Assembly: GCF_032681285.1 (NCBI RefSeq)
Contig: NZ_CP136336.1
Span: forward strand, 545,001-609,000
Source: Piscinibacter gummiphilus
Lineage (GTDB): Bacteria > Pseudomonadota > Gammaproteobacteria > Burkholderiales > Burkholderiaceae_C
Length of the DNA stretch: 64,000 bases
Direction of reading: 5' to 3'
The position numbers were made by a program, and so were the translations under genes. Shown piece by piece: positions 18,465 to 27,350 of the stretch. Below the pieces are notes generated by a model that was not told the DNA's origin, ran no database searches, and saw only the letters and a program-made list of their open reading frames with translations. Each line of letters begins with the position of its first letter. Position 1 is the first letter of the stretch.

Positions 18465-19417
18465 CCGAGCCATCCAAGGCGGGCGCCAAGGTGGACTGGT
18501 CCACCGAGCCCGAACGCAGCCACATGTGGGCGCTGACGCTGATCCGTCTGATCGCGGTGGGTGCCGGCCGCACGCTGACGCGCCTGCTGCTGCACCCGAT
18601 CACGCTCTACTTCGTGCTGGCCAACGGCAAGGCCCGTCGTGCATCGAAAGACTATCTCTCGCGCGTGCTCAAGCGCCCGGCGGGCCTCGCCGACGTGTAC
18701 CGCCACGTGCACGCCTTCGCCTCCACGGTGCTCGACCGCATCTACTTCCTGCGCGAGCGCTACGAGCTCTTCGACGTGACGACCACGAACGGCGAGGTGG
18801 TGCACCGGCCGCTGCGCGAGGGCGAAGGCGTCATCACCATCGGCGCGCACCTCGGCAGCTTCGAGGCCATGCGCGCGGGTGGCGAGGCGCATGGCGAGCG
18901 AGTCGCGATGCTCATGTACGAGAACAACGCCCGCATGATCAACACCATGCTGGCGGCGGTGGCACCCAAGGCCAAGCTGCACACCATCGCACTCGGACAG
19001 GCCGGCGCGATGCTGGCCCTGCGCCGCTTCCTCGACGGGGGCGGCATCGCCGGCATGCTGGGCGACCGCACCCTGCCCGGTGCGGCTGGGCGTTCGCACA
19101 CCCTCTGGTTCGATTTCCTCGGCAAGCCGGCCCCGTTTTCCGATGGCCCTTTCCGCCTGGCGGCCATGCTCAAGCGGCGCGTCGTGTTCAGTGCCGGCCT
19201 CTACCATGGCGGCAGGCGCTACGAGCTGGTGTTCGACGAGCTGGCCGACTTCCGCGGCCTCTCGAACGAGCCCCGCGAGGTGGTCGACCGCCTGGTGCGC
19301 GAGGCCCTGGAGCGCTATGTGCGCCGGATCGAGGCCGCGTGCGTTGAGTCTCCGTACAACTGGTTCAACTTCTACGACTTCTGGGCTGCTGCCGATGCGA
19401 CTCCTCCCTCGCCGTGA
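18461..19417 (+). CDS. LpxL/HtrB-family acyltransferase of the aryl-polyene cluster
   Basis: The 318-aa protein belongs to the lysophospholipid/lipid A acyltransferase family. The catalytic H-X4-E motif is in GAHLGSFEAMR (His130, Glu135), and GGIAGMLGDRTLPGAAG near 195 and YNWFNFYDFW at the C-terminus are typical. An N-terminal hydrophobic segment would anchor it in the inner membrane. In aryl-polyene pathways such enzymes are thought to transfer the polyene to its lipid or sugar carrier. It overlaps its neighbours at both ends: ATGA with the dehydratase, and 23 bases with the LolA-like gene. Confidence 0.87.
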   Translation: MTEPSKAGAKVDWSTEPERSHMWALTLIRLIAVGAGRTLTRLLLHPITLYFVLANGKARRASKDYLSRVLKRPAGLADVYRHVHAFASTVLDRIYFLRERYELFDVTTTNGEVVHRPLREGEGVITIGAHLGSFEAMRAGGEAHGERVAMLMYENNARMINTMLAAVAPKAKLHTIALGQAGAMLALRRFLDGGGIAGMLGDRTLPGAAGRSHTLWFDFLGKPAPFSDGPFRLAAMLKRRVVFSAGLYHGGRRYELVFDELADFRGLSNEPREVVDRLVREALERYVRRIEAACVESPYNWFNFYDFWAAADATPPSP

Positions 19418-20015
19418 GTTCTGGCCGACCGTCGGTCTTCTTGCGGGTCTCCTGCTTGCCCTGGCGCTGCCGCTGCATGCCCGGGCCTTCGACCTGCCCG
19501 AACTCTCGCGCCTGATGTCGCAGGTCAAGAGCGGCGAGGCGGTGTTCACCGAGAAACGTTCGGTGGCCATGCTCGAGCGCACGCTCGAGTCCTCGGGCCG
19601 CCTCAGCTTTTCCGCACCCGACACCTTCGTGCGCGAGACCCTCAAGCCGCGCCCGGAGAAGGTTTCGGTGGTGGGCAACATCCTGACCCTGACCTCTGGC
19701 AACCGCACCCGCACGCTGCGGCTCGACGCCGTGCCCGAAGCCGCCGTGATGACCGAGGCGATCCGCGGCACCCTCACCGGCAACCGCCAGGCCATCGAGC
19801 GCAACTTCATCGCCAACGTGTCGGGCCAGCCGCAGCGCTGGCTGATGGAACTCGTGCCCATCGAGCCGCAGGTGCGCGACCTGGTGCGTTCGGTGCAGAT
19901 CGCCGGCCAGCAGTCGTGGGTGCGTGAGGTGACGGTCGTGATGGCCGATGGCGACCGCTCGGTGATGAGCATCGAGCAGGTCTCGTCCGTGCGCGCGGCG
20001 AGCGCGCCGAATTGA
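19395..20015 (+). CDS. LolA-like outer-membrane lipoprotein carrier homologue
   Basis: The 206-aa protein has an N-terminal signal peptide (about 31 residues, ending LPLHARA) and a LolA/LolB-like beta-rich domain. The family signature region is EAVFTEKRSVAMLERTLESS and LSFSAPDTFVRETLKPRPE. In aryl-polyene clusters this protein (ApeL-like) is thought to shuttle the product across the periplasm. The start ATG lies inside the end of the acyltransferase gene. Its stop overlaps the TTG start of the MMPL exporter gene. Confidence 0.85.
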   Translation: MRLLPRREFWPTVGLLAGLLLALALPLHARAFDLPELSRLMSQVKSGEAVFTEKRSVAMLERTLESSGRLSFSAPDTFVRETLKPRPEKVSVVGNILTLTSGNRTRTLRLDAVPEAAVMTEAIRGTLTGNRQAIERNFIANVSGQPQRWLMELVPIEPQVRDLVRSVQIAGQQSWVREVTVVMADGDRSVMSIEQVSSVRAASAPN

Positions 20016-22435
20016 ACCCCGAAGAGGGCAGCCCGCATCGCGCCTCGGCTTTGCTTCGCCGAGGCGTGCTGGTGGTATGGCTGGCCTGCGTGGCGGCCGC
20101 GATTGCCATTGCCGCGCGCACGCACTATGTGGCCGACCTGTCGGCCTTCCTGCCATCGACCCCGAGCGCTGAACAGTCCGTGCTGCTCGACCAGCTGCGC
20201 AGCGGCGTCGCGGCGCGGCTGGTGCTGATCGGGCTCGAAGGCGGCACACCCGCGGCGCGGCAGACTGCTTCGAAGCAGCTGGCGAAATCCTTGCGCGGGA
20301 GCGGTGCGTTCGACGCCGTCCACAACGGCGACACCTCGCAGTTCGAGGCCACCGGCAAGTTCCTCTTCGAACACCGTTACCTGCTGAGCCCCGCGGTCGA
20401 TGCGCAGCGTTTCAGCGTCGAGGGGCTCAAGGCCGGCATCGACGAGACCACCTCCCTGCTCGGCACGCCGGCCGGCTCGCTCATCAAGCCGGTGATCCTG
20501 CGCGACCCGACGGGCGAGACCATCCGCATGGCCGAGGGCATGTTGCCCGCGCAGTCGCCGCGCATGGAAGGTGGCGTGTGGGTGTCGCAAGACGGCAAGC
20601 GTGCGGTGCTGCTCGCCACCACGCACGCCGACGGGGCCGATCTCGACGGCCAGGAGAAGGCGCTGGCGCAGGTGCGCGAAAGTTTCGGCGCGCTCAAGGC
20701 CGAGGGTGTGAGCCTGCTCGTCACGGGACCGGCCAGTTTCGCCGTCGGCTCGCGCGCCAAGATCAAACACGAGGTGGAACTGCTCGCGCTCGCCGGTGGC
20801 GTGGCGATCGTCGGCATCCTCCTCTTCTCGTTCGGGGGCTCGCTGCGCACGCTGCTGATCGCGGTGCTGCCGGTGGCTTGCGGTGTGCTCGCCGGCGTGG
20901 CGGCGGTGAGCCTGGCCTTCGGCAACGTGCACGGCATGACGCTCGGCTTCGGCACCACGCTCATCGGCGAGGCGGTCGACTACGCCATCTACTACCTGAT
21001 CCAGGCCCGCTCGCGCCCCGGCGCGCCGCCGGGCGATGGGGCACGCCGCTGGACGCTCGACAGCTGGCCCACCGTGCGCCTGGGCCTGTGGACCTCCATC
21101 TGCGGCTTCGCGGCGCTGCTGTTCTCGGGCTTCCCGGGCCTGGCGCAACTGGGTCTCTTCTCGGTGGCCGGCCTCGCCGCCGCGGCGCTCACCACCCGCT
21201 ACGTCTACACCGTGATCGCACCCGACGGCGCACCCGGTGTCGGCATGCGGCGCCGGCTGGGCCAGGCTGTGGGCGCCTGCAGCGCGGTGCTGCCGCGGCT
21301 CCGGTGGCCGCTGGTGGCGGTGACGCTCGTGGCCGCCGCCGCGCTGGCCTGGTGGCCCTCGGCGTGGCACGCCAACCTCGCCTCGCTCAACCCGGTCGGG
21401 CCTGAGCAGATCAAGCTCGACGAAGAGCTGCGCCGGGAGATCGGGGCCTCCGACAACGGCACCATCGTCGCGGTGGCCGCGGCCGACGAGGCAGGCGTGC
21501 TGATGCAGGCCGAAGCCGCGGGCCTGCGGCTCGACAAGCTCGTGGCCTCGGGCGCGATCGGCGGCTACGAATCGCCGGCCAGGCTGTTGCCGAGCCCGGC
21601 CACGCAGCAGCGCAGGCGCGAGGCCCTGCCCGAGCCGGCGGTGCTCGCCGCCAACCTCGCGCAGGCCACGGCCGACGGCCCTTTGCCCGCGCGCCGCCTG
21701 GGCGCCTTCCTCACCGACGTGGAGGCTGCCCGTGCGCAGCCGACGCTCACGCTCGCGTCGCTGAAGGGCACGCCGCTGGCCGCCGCGCTGTCCGCGCAGG
21801 TGCTGCCGGGCGACGCATCGGGCGGGGGCAGCCGCCCCTGGCGCGCGCTGCTGCGCGTGCAGCCGGTCGACCCGGCCGGCACCGTCGAGGTCGCCGCCCT
21901 GCGCGCCGCACTGGCCGACCTGCCCGGCACCCATGTGGTCAACATCGCCGACGAGGTGAGCTCGCTCTACGCCCGCTACCTGAAGGAAGCGCTCGTGCAG
22001 GCGCTGCTGGGCGCGCTCGCGGTGTGTGTGCTGCTGGGCGTGCACCTGCGCTCGTGGCGGCGGCTCCTGCGCATCGCGCAGCCGGTGGCCGCCTCGGTGG
22101 TGATCGTGCTGGCCGTGATGACCGGCCTCGGCGTGGCGCTGGGCATCCTGCACCTGGTGGGCCTGCTGCTGGCGGTGGCCATCGGCTCCAACTACGCACT
22201 CTTCTTCGACCAGATCCGGGCCCAGGAAAAGGCGCAGGCGCCCGGCACCCCGTTCGTCGTCGACACCGACACGCTGGCGTCGCTGGCGCTGGCCAACATC
22301 ACCGCCGGCATCTCCTTCCTGCTGCTGGCGTTTTCGAGCATCCCGGTGCTGTCGGCGGTGGGGCAGGTGGTGGCGCCCGGCATCGTGCTGAGCCTGCTGC
22401 TCTCGGCCGCGTTCATCCCCCGGCGCAAGCGTTGA
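20012..22435 (+). CDS. MMPL/RND-family exporter of the aryl-polyene cluster
   Basis: The 807-aa inner-membrane protein shows the MMPL architecture. One helix (about 16-36) precedes a first periplasmic domain, a block of five helices (about 255-400), a second periplasmic domain and a final five-helix block. TLGFGTTLIGEAVDYAIYYL and AIGSNYALFFDQ carry the family's charged residues in membrane helices. ApeM-like exporters of this type are always found in aryl-polyene clusters. The TTG start at 20012 overlaps the previous stop. No closer ATG fits the N-terminal helix. Confidence 0.88.
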   Translation: MNPEEGSPHRASALLRRGVLVVWLACVAAAIAIAARTHYVADLSAFLPSTPSAEQSVLLDQLRSGVAARLVLIGLEGGTPAARQTASKQLAKSLRGSGAFDAVHNGDTSQFEATGKFLFEHRYLLSPAVDAQRFSVEGLKAGIDETTSLLGTPAGSLIKPVILRDPTGETIRMAEGMLPAQSPRMEGGVWVSQDGKRAVLLATTHADGADLDGQEKALAQVRESFGALKAEGVSLLVTGPASFAVGSRAKIKHEVELLALAGGVAIVGILLFSFGGSLRTLLIAVLPVACGVLAGVAAVSLAFGNVHGMTLGFGTTLIGEAVDYAIYYLIQARSRPGAPPGDGARRWTLDSWPTVRLGLWTSICGFAALLFSGFPGLAQLGLFSVAGLAAAALTTRYVYTVIAPDGAPGVGMRRRLGQAVGACSAVLPRLRWPLVAVTLVAAAALAWWPSAWHANLASLNPVGPEQIKLDEELRREIGASDNGTIVAVAAADEAGVLMQAEAAGLRLDKLVASGAIGGYESPARLLPSPATQQRRREALPEPAVLAANLAQATADGPLPARRLGAFLTDVEAARAQPTLTLASLKGTPLAAALSAQVLPGDASGGGSRPWRALLRVQPVDPAGTVEVAALRAALADLPGTHVVNIADEVSSLYARYLKEALVQALLGALAVCVLLGVHLRSWRRLLRIAQPVAASVVIVLAVMTGLGVALGILHLVGLLLAVAIGSNYALFFDQIRAQEKAQAPGTPFVVDTDTLASLALANITAGISFLLLAFSSIPVLSAVGQVVAPGIVLSLLLSAAFIPRRKR

Positions 22436-22567
22436 ATCTGCCCTGACCCCAGGCCGGTGCCGGAGGGGTCCCTGTGCAAAAATCGCGGCCCGGCTGCACC
22501 CTCGGCGGGCGGGCCCCTTGCACACCCTCTCCCCACGCTTCCCACCCGCGCTACGCGCTTGTTTCCC

Positions 22568-23410
22568 ATGCAGTCCTCCACCCCCTTGACGCACCCGGCC
22601 CACGCCGTGCGCTGGCACGCCCCGGTGCTGGTCAAGGCCAGCCTGGTGTGCCATGTGGGCGCGGTGCTGGCGGTGGTCATCGAGTCGGCGCTGTGGCCCT
22701 GGGCCGTCGGGTTGGTGGTGCTCGACCACCTGCTGCTCGTGCTGGGCGTGCTGAGCCCGCGCTCCAGCTGGATGGGCCCCAACGTGCGCCGCCTGCCCGA
22801 AGCCGCCGTGCGGCGCCGCGAGGTGGCCCTGACCCTCGACGATGGCCCGGACCCGGAGGTCACCCCGGCGGTGCTGGACCTGCTCGACGCCCACGGCGCC
22901 CGCGTCACCTTCTTCTGCATCGCCGAACAGGCGGCGCGCCACCCAGCGCTCGTGCGCGAGATCCTCGCGCGCGGCCACAGCGTGCAGAACCACACCCATC
23001 GCCATTCGCACACCTTCTCCTTCAACGGGCCTCACAGCATGGCCGACGAGGTCGACCGCTCGCAGGACGCGCTGACCCAGCTCACCGGACAACGGCCGCT
23101 GTACTTCCGCGCGCCGGCCGGCTTTCGCAACATGTTCCTTGCCCCCGTGCTGCAGGCGCGCGGCCTGCAACTTGTGAGCTGGACGCGCCGCGGCTTCGAC
23201 ACCGCGCGCCGCGACCCCGCCGATGTGCTCAAGCGCCTCACCCGCAACCTGGCCGCCGGCGACATCCTGCTGCTGCACGACCGCGGTTCGGCCATTGCCG
23301 CCACTGGGCGGCCGGTGGTGCTCGAGGTGCTGCCGGCGCTGCTGAAGCGCTTCGACGAACTGTCCCTGAAGTGCGTGACCCTGCCGCAGGGCATGGGGGC
23401 CGCCGCATGA
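22568..23410 (+). CDS. NodB-type polysaccharide deacetylase family protein
   Basis: The 280-aa protein has two N-terminal hydrophobic helices and a NodB homology domain. The metal-binding aspartates are in LTLDDGPDPE (Asp91, Asp92) and the histidines in NHTHRHSHTF (from His142). YFRAPAGFRN and GDILLLHDR complete motifs 3-5. It may deacetylate an N-acetyl sugar that carries or decorates the polyene; the substrate is unknown. A gap of about 130 bases separates it from the exporter gene, so a sub-promoter is possible. Its stop overlaps the methyltransferase ATG. Confidence 0.85.
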   Translation: MQSSTPLTHPAHAVRWHAPVLVKASLVCHVGAVLAVVIESALWPWAVGLVVLDHLLLVLGVLSPRSSWMGPNVRRLPEAAVRRREVALTLDDGPDPEVTPAVLDLLDAHGARVTFFCIAEQAARHPALVREILARGHSVQNHTHRHSHTFSFNGPHSMADEVDRSQDALTQLTGQRPLYFRAPAGFRNMFLAPVLQARGLQLVSWTRRGFDTARRDPADVLKRLTRNLAAGDILLLHDRGSAIAATGRPVVLEVLPALLKRFDELSLKCVTLPQGMGAAA

Positions 23411-24144
23411 GCGCGGTGCTCCACGCGGCGGCTACCGAGGCCTGGCCGGCGCTGCTCGATGCCGCCAGCCAGCCCTACCTCCGGGACGGCCGTTTCGCCT
23501 GGGGTTTCGCCCGCGGCAAGCTGGGCCGCGACCCGGTCTTCCGCCACCTGCTGAGCCAGGGCCTGATCGCCCCGCGTGCACGCGTGCTCGACATCGGCTG
23601 CGGCCAGGGCCTGCTCGCCAGCCTGCTGCGCGCCGGCCAGCAGCTTCATTCGCAAGGGCTGTGGCCGCAGGGATGGGCCGCCGCGCCGGCCGGCGTTCGC
23701 CTGACCGGCATCGAACTCGTTCAGCGCGACGTCGACCGCGCCCGCACGGCGCTCGGCGACACGGCCGAGTTCGTCTGCGGCGACATGCGCAGCACGCCGT
23801 TTCCGGAGGCCGACGTGGCCGTGCTCCTCGACGTGCTGCACTACGTGAGCGCGCCCGACCAGGATGCGGTGCTCGCCAAGGTGCGGCGCGCGCTTGCTCC
23901 GGGCGGCGTGCTGCTGCTGCGCGTGGCCGACGCAGCGTACAGCCGCCGTTTCGCTTTCAGCCGGTGGGTCGATGCCGCGGTGATGCTGGTGCGTCACGGC
24001 CGCGTGCTGCCACAGTGCGGGCGCACGCTGCCCCAATGGATCGCCCAGCTGGAATCGCTGGGTTTCGAGGTGCGCAGCCAGCCCATGAGCCAGGGCACAC
24101 CGTTCGCCAATGTTCTGCTCATCGCAAGGGTCGCGTCCCGATGA
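23407..24144 (+). CDS. class I SAM-dependent methyltransferase
   Basis: The 245-aa enzyme has motif I VLDIGCGQGLLA at residues 60-71, GIELVQRDVDRA as the acidic strand-2 loop, and VAVLLDVLHYVSAPDQ plus RRALAPGGVLLLRV as motifs II-III. In aryl-polyene clusters a methyltransferase (ApeB-like) is linked to methylation of the aryl head, which fits its place before the ketosynthase. It overlaps both neighbours (ATGA at each end). Confidence 0.85.
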   Translation: MSAVLHAAATEAWPALLDAASQPYLRDGRFAWGFARGKLGRDPVFRHLLSQGLIAPRARVLDIGCGQGLLASLLRAGQQLHSQGLWPQGWAAAPAGVRLTGIELVQRDVDRARTALGDTAEFVCGDMRSTPFPEADVAVLLDVLHYVSAPDQDAVLAKVRRALAPGGVLLLRVADAAYSRRFAFSRWVDAAVMLVRHGRVLPQCGRTLPQWIAQLESLGFEVRSQPMSQGTPFANVLLIARVASR

Positions 24145-25322
24145 ATCCTGTTGCCATTTCGGCCTACACCGTGACTTCCGCGCTCGGGCTCGGCCTGGAG
24201 GCCACGCTGGCGGCGCTGCGCGAAATGCGCAGCGGCCTGGCGCCGGTCAAGTTCCTGGACCTGCCCCTGCCCACCTGGGTGGGCGAGGTCGCCGGCGTCG
24301 ATGCGGCGCACCTGCCGGCCCCGCTCGCCAACTTCGATTGCCGGAACAACCGCCTCGCCTGGCTCGGGCTGCAGCAAGACGGCTTTCTCGAGGCGGTGGC
24401 CGCGGCGCGTGCCCGCTGGGGCGCCGACCGCGTGGGCGTCTTTCTCGGCACCAGCACCTCGGGCCTGCTGCAGACCGAGCTGGCCTATCGCCGCCGCGAG
24501 GCCGACGGGTCGCTGCCGGCCGACTTCCTCTACGGCCCCACCCAGAACACCTACTCGGTCGCGGCCTTCGCGGCCCAGGCCCTCGACCTGCAGGGCCCGA
24601 GCTGGGTGGTGTCGACCGCCTGCTCGTCGAGTGCCAAGGTCTTCGGCACCGCGGCGCGCCTGATGCAGCTCGGCCTGATCGACGCGGCCGTGGTGGGCGG
24701 TGTCGACAGCCTGTGCCTCACCACGCTCTATGGCTTCAATTCGCTGGAGCTGCTGTCCGACGAGATCTGCCGCCCGTGGGACGGGGCGCGCAAGGGCCTG
24801 TCGATCGGCGAGGCCGCGGCCTTTGCGTTGCTCGAACGCGAGTCCACGCACCCGCAGGGCTGGCTGCTCGGCGTCGGTGAAAGCAACGACGGCTATCACA
24901 TGAGCACGCCGCACCCCGAAGGCGCGGGCGCCATCGCGGCGATGCGCGCTGCGCTCGCGTCGGCGGGCCTGCAGCCGGGCGACATCGACTACATCAACCT
25001 GCACGGCACCGCCACGCCGAGCAACGACGCGGCCGAAGACAACGCGGTGCGCCAGGTTTTCGGCACCGCCACCCCGGCCAGCTCGACCAAGGGCGCAACC
25101 GGGCACACGCTGGGCGCGGCGGGCGGGGTGGAGGCCGCAATCTCGCTGCTGGCTCTGCAGCACGGCCTGATGCCGGCCGGCCTCAATGTGCAGGACCGCG
25201 ACCCCGCGCTGCAACTCGACTACCTGCTCAGCAACCGCGAAGGCCCGGTGAAACGCGTGCTCTCCAATTCCTTCGGCTTCGGCGGCTCCAACGCCAGCCT
25301 CGTGTTCGGGAGCGCCGCATGA
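24141..25322 (+). CDS. beta-ketoacyl-ACP synthase of the aryl-polyene cluster (first KS)
   Basis: The 393-aa condensing enzyme has an intact catalytic triad: Cys161 in VSTACSSSAKV, His288 in NLHGTATPSND and His322 in KGATGHTLGAAG. The FGFGGSNASLVF end is typical of FabB/FabF enzymes. With the adjacent chain-length factor it would form the heterodimer that extends the aryl starter with malonyl units (ApeO/ApeC type). It is coupled to both neighbours by ATGA overlaps. Confidence 0.9.
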   Translation: MNPVAISAYTVTSALGLGLEATLAALREMRSGLAPVKFLDLPLPTWVGEVAGVDAAHLPAPLANFDCRNNRLAWLGLQQDGFLEAVAAARARWGADRVGVFLGTSTSGLLQTELAYRRREADGSLPADFLYGPTQNTYSVAAFAAQALDLQGPSWVVSTACSSSAKVFGTAARLMQLGLIDAAVVGGVDSLCLTTLYGFNSLELLSDEICRPWDGARKGLSIGEAAAFALLERESTHPQGWLLGVGESNDGYHMSTPHPEGAGAIAAMRAALASAGLQPGDIDYINLHGTATPSNDAAEDNAVRQVFGTATPASSTKGATGHTLGAAGGVEAAISLLALQHGLMPAGLNVQDRDPALQLDYLLSNREGPVKRVLSNSFGFGGSNASLVFGSAA

Positions 25323-26146
25323 GCACGAACCACAAGGGCCTGCAGGTCTGGATTCAAGGCGTGGGCCTGCTCGGGCCGGGCTTGGCGACCTGGGCCGCCT
25401 CGCAGGCGGTGTTGCGCGGCGAGCAGCTTCACGCCAGCACGGCCACCGTGCTGCCGCCCCCGGCGCGCCTGCCGGCGGCCGAGCGCCGCCGTGCCGGCAG
25501 TGCGGTGAAGCTCGCGATGGCGGTGGCCGACGAAGCGGTGGCCGCCGCGCAGGTCGATGCCGGCACGCTCGCCACCGTCTTCACCTCGTCGAGCGGCGAG
25601 TGCTCCAACTGCCATTCCTTGTGCGAAGCGCTGGCCACGCCTGCACCGGTGGTGTCGCCGACCCGGTTCACCAACTCGGTCCACAACGCGTCGTCGGGCG
25701 CGTGGCACATCGCCGTGGGCAGCCGTGCATCGTCGACCAGCTTGTGCGCCTTCAACGGCAGCTTCGGCGCCGGGCTGATCGAAGCGGCCGCGAGTGTGTG
25801 CCTCGACGGCCAGCCCATCCTCCTCGTGGCGAGTGATTCGCCTTACCCCGAACCGCTGAACAGCGCCCGGCCCTTGCCCGACCACTTCGGCGCGGCGCTG
25901 CTGCTCTCGCCGGCGCGCACTGCGCAATCGATCGCTTCGCTGACGGTGCACCTGGCCGGCGATGGGCCGCAGGCCGCGCCGATGGCCGATGCGTCGCTCG
26001 ATGCCCTGCGCCGAGTCATCCCGGCTGCGGCGGCGCTGCCGCTGCTGGTGGCGCTCGCCCAAGGGCGGGCGCAGCAGGGCCTGGTGCTCGACTACTTGCC
26101 GGGCACGAGCCTGCGGCTCGATCTCGAGCCGGTGGGCGCCTCCTGA
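25319..26146 (+). CDS. ketosynthase chain-length-factor-like protein (ApeC type)
   Basis: The 275-aa protein aligns with the N-terminal half of ketosynthases (Ketoacyl-synt_2 type). The active-site cysteine segment is replaced by FTNSVHNASSGAWHIA, with Asn123-Ala124 where a ketosynthase has Ala-Cys. It lacks the C-terminal catalytic histidines. It must therefore be non-catalytic and probably partners the preceding ketosynthase to set chain length, as CLFs do. Overlap with the ketosynthase (ATGA) supports stoichiometric synthesis. Confidence 0.82.
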   Translation: MSTNHKGLQVWIQGVGLLGPGLATWAASQAVLRGEQLHASTATVLPPPARLPAAERRRAGSAVKLAMAVADEAVAAAQVDAGTLATVFTSSSGECSNCHSLCEALATPAPVVSPTRFTNSVHNASSGAWHIAVGSRASSTSLCAFNGSFGAGLIEAAASVCLDGQPILLVASDSPYPEPLNSARPLPDHFGAALLLSPARTAQSIASLTVHLAGDGPQAAPMADASLDALRRVIPAAAALPLLVALAQGRAQQGLVLDYLPGTSLRLDLEPVGAS

Positions 26147-26151
26147 GTCAC

Positions 26152-26613
26152 ATGCATCAGACGCTCGACCGCGCCGGCATCGCCGCGCTCATCCCGCACA
26201 GCGGCAGCATGTGCCTGCTGGCACGGCTGAAGTCCTGGGATGCGCAGCGCATCGTCTGCGTGGCCACCAACCACCGCGACGCCGACCACCCGCTGCGCAC
26301 CGCCAGCGGCCTGATGTCGCCCTGCGCCATCGAATACGCCGCGCAGGCGATGGCCTTGCACGGCGCGCTGATCGGGCAGGACGCCGGCACCGCGGCCAGC
26401 CCCGGCTTCCTGGCGAGTGCGCGCGGCGTGCAGCTGCACGTGCTGCGGCTCGACGACCTGCCGCCTGCTGGGGTCGACGAATTGCAGGTCGAGGCCGTGC
26501 GCCAAAGCGGCGATGCGCGCCAGATCCTCTACAGCTTCACCGTCAGCCACGATGGAAAGCCGCTTGCCGAAGGGCGGGCCGCCGTCGTGCTCAACACTCC
26601 CTTGCCCGCATGA
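26152..26613 (+). CDS. 3-hydroxyacyl-ACP dehydratase, hotdog fold (ApeP-like)
   Basis: The 153-aa protein has the N-terminal signature LIPHSGSMCLLARLKSWD (residues 13-30) with the conserved His-Ser and CAIEYAAQAMALHGAL near 63. It is a FabA/FabZ-related dehydratase seen in aryl-polyene clusters alongside the smaller ApeI type. Having two dehydratases fits a pathway that dehydrates at every cycle to build conjugation. The gene starts 5 bases after the CLF and ends in an ATGA overlap with the ketoreductase. Confidence 0.83.
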   Translation: MHQTLDRAGIAALIPHSGSMCLLARLKSWDAQRIVCVATNHRDADHPLRTASGLMSPCAIEYAAQAMALHGALIGQDAGTAASPGFLASARGVQLHVLRLDDLPPAGVDELQVEAVRQSGDARQILYSFTVSHDGKPLAEGRAAVVLNTPLPA

Positions 26614-27344
26614 ACACTCCTGCCCGCAAACGCGCACTCGTCACTGGCGGCAGCGGCGACCTCGGCCGTGCCATCGCGCTGCGCCTCGCGCGCGACGGCC
26701 TGCATGTGATCGTGCACGCCAACAGCCGCCTCGCCGTCGCGCAGGAGGTGGTGGCGCAGATCGAAGCGACCGGAGGCAGCGGCGAGGCCGTGGCCTTCAA
26801 CGTGGCCGACCGCGAGGCCGCGCAAACGGCGCTGGCCAAGCTGCTCGAAGGCGGGCCGGTGCAGGTGCTGGTGAACAACGCCGGCACGCATGACGATGCG
26901 GCGTTTCCCGCGCTGAGCACGGCGCAGTGGCAGGGGGTGATCGACGTGTCGCTCAACGGCTTCTTCAACGTCACGCAGCCGCTCACGATGCCGATGATCC
27001 GCACCCGCTTCGGGCGCATCGTCAACATCTCGTCCATCGCCTCGATCACCGGCAACCGCGGGCAGGTGAACTACGCGGCGGCCAAGGGGGCGCTCAACAG
27101 CGCGACCAAGGCCTTGTCGCTGGAACTCGCGAGCCGCGGAATCACCGTCAACGCGGTCGCGCCCGGCATCATCGATTCGGGCATGGCCGAGGGCACCTTC
27201 GACAAGGACACGATCGACCGCATGGTGCCGATGAAGCGTGCGGGCCGAGCCGATGAAGTGGCCGCGCTGGTGTCGTTTCTGGCCAGCGCCGAAGCCGGCT
27301 ACATCACCGGCCAGATCATCTCGATCAACGGCGGGATGGCCTGA
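26610..27344 (+). CDS. 3-oxoacyl-ACP reductase (FabG-like) of the aryl-polyene cluster
   Basis: The 244-aa short-chain dehydrogenase has the cofactor loop VTGGSGDLGRAI at residues 11-22, NNAG near 90, and the catalytic Ser/Tyr/Lys in NISSIASITGNRGQVNY and YAAAK (Tyr155, Lys159). It would reduce the 3-oxoacyl-ACP in each elongation cycle (ApeQ-like). It is the last gene of the rightward arm and converges with the second ketosynthase, with six bases between stops. Confidence 0.92.
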   Translation: MNTPARKRALVTGGSGDLGRAIALRLARDGLHVIVHANSRLAVAQEVVAQIEATGGSGEAVAFNVADREAAQTALAKLLEGGPVQVLVNNAGTHDDAAFPALSTAQWQGVIDVSLNGFFNVTQPLTMPMIRTRFGRIVNISSIASITGNRGQVNYAAAKGALNSATKALSLELASRGITVNAVAPGIIDSGMAEGTFDKDTIDRMVPMKRAGRADEVAALVSFLASAEAGYITGQIISINGGMA

Positions 27345-27350
27345 ACCCGA

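Noticed and set aside
17858..23278. A very long open frame on the minus strand opposite the aryl-polyene operon.
   Set aside because: It is a by-product of high GC and strong codon bias. The plus-strand genes have recognised domains and tight overlaps, and the antisense translation is a low-complexity Arg/Ala/Gly string.
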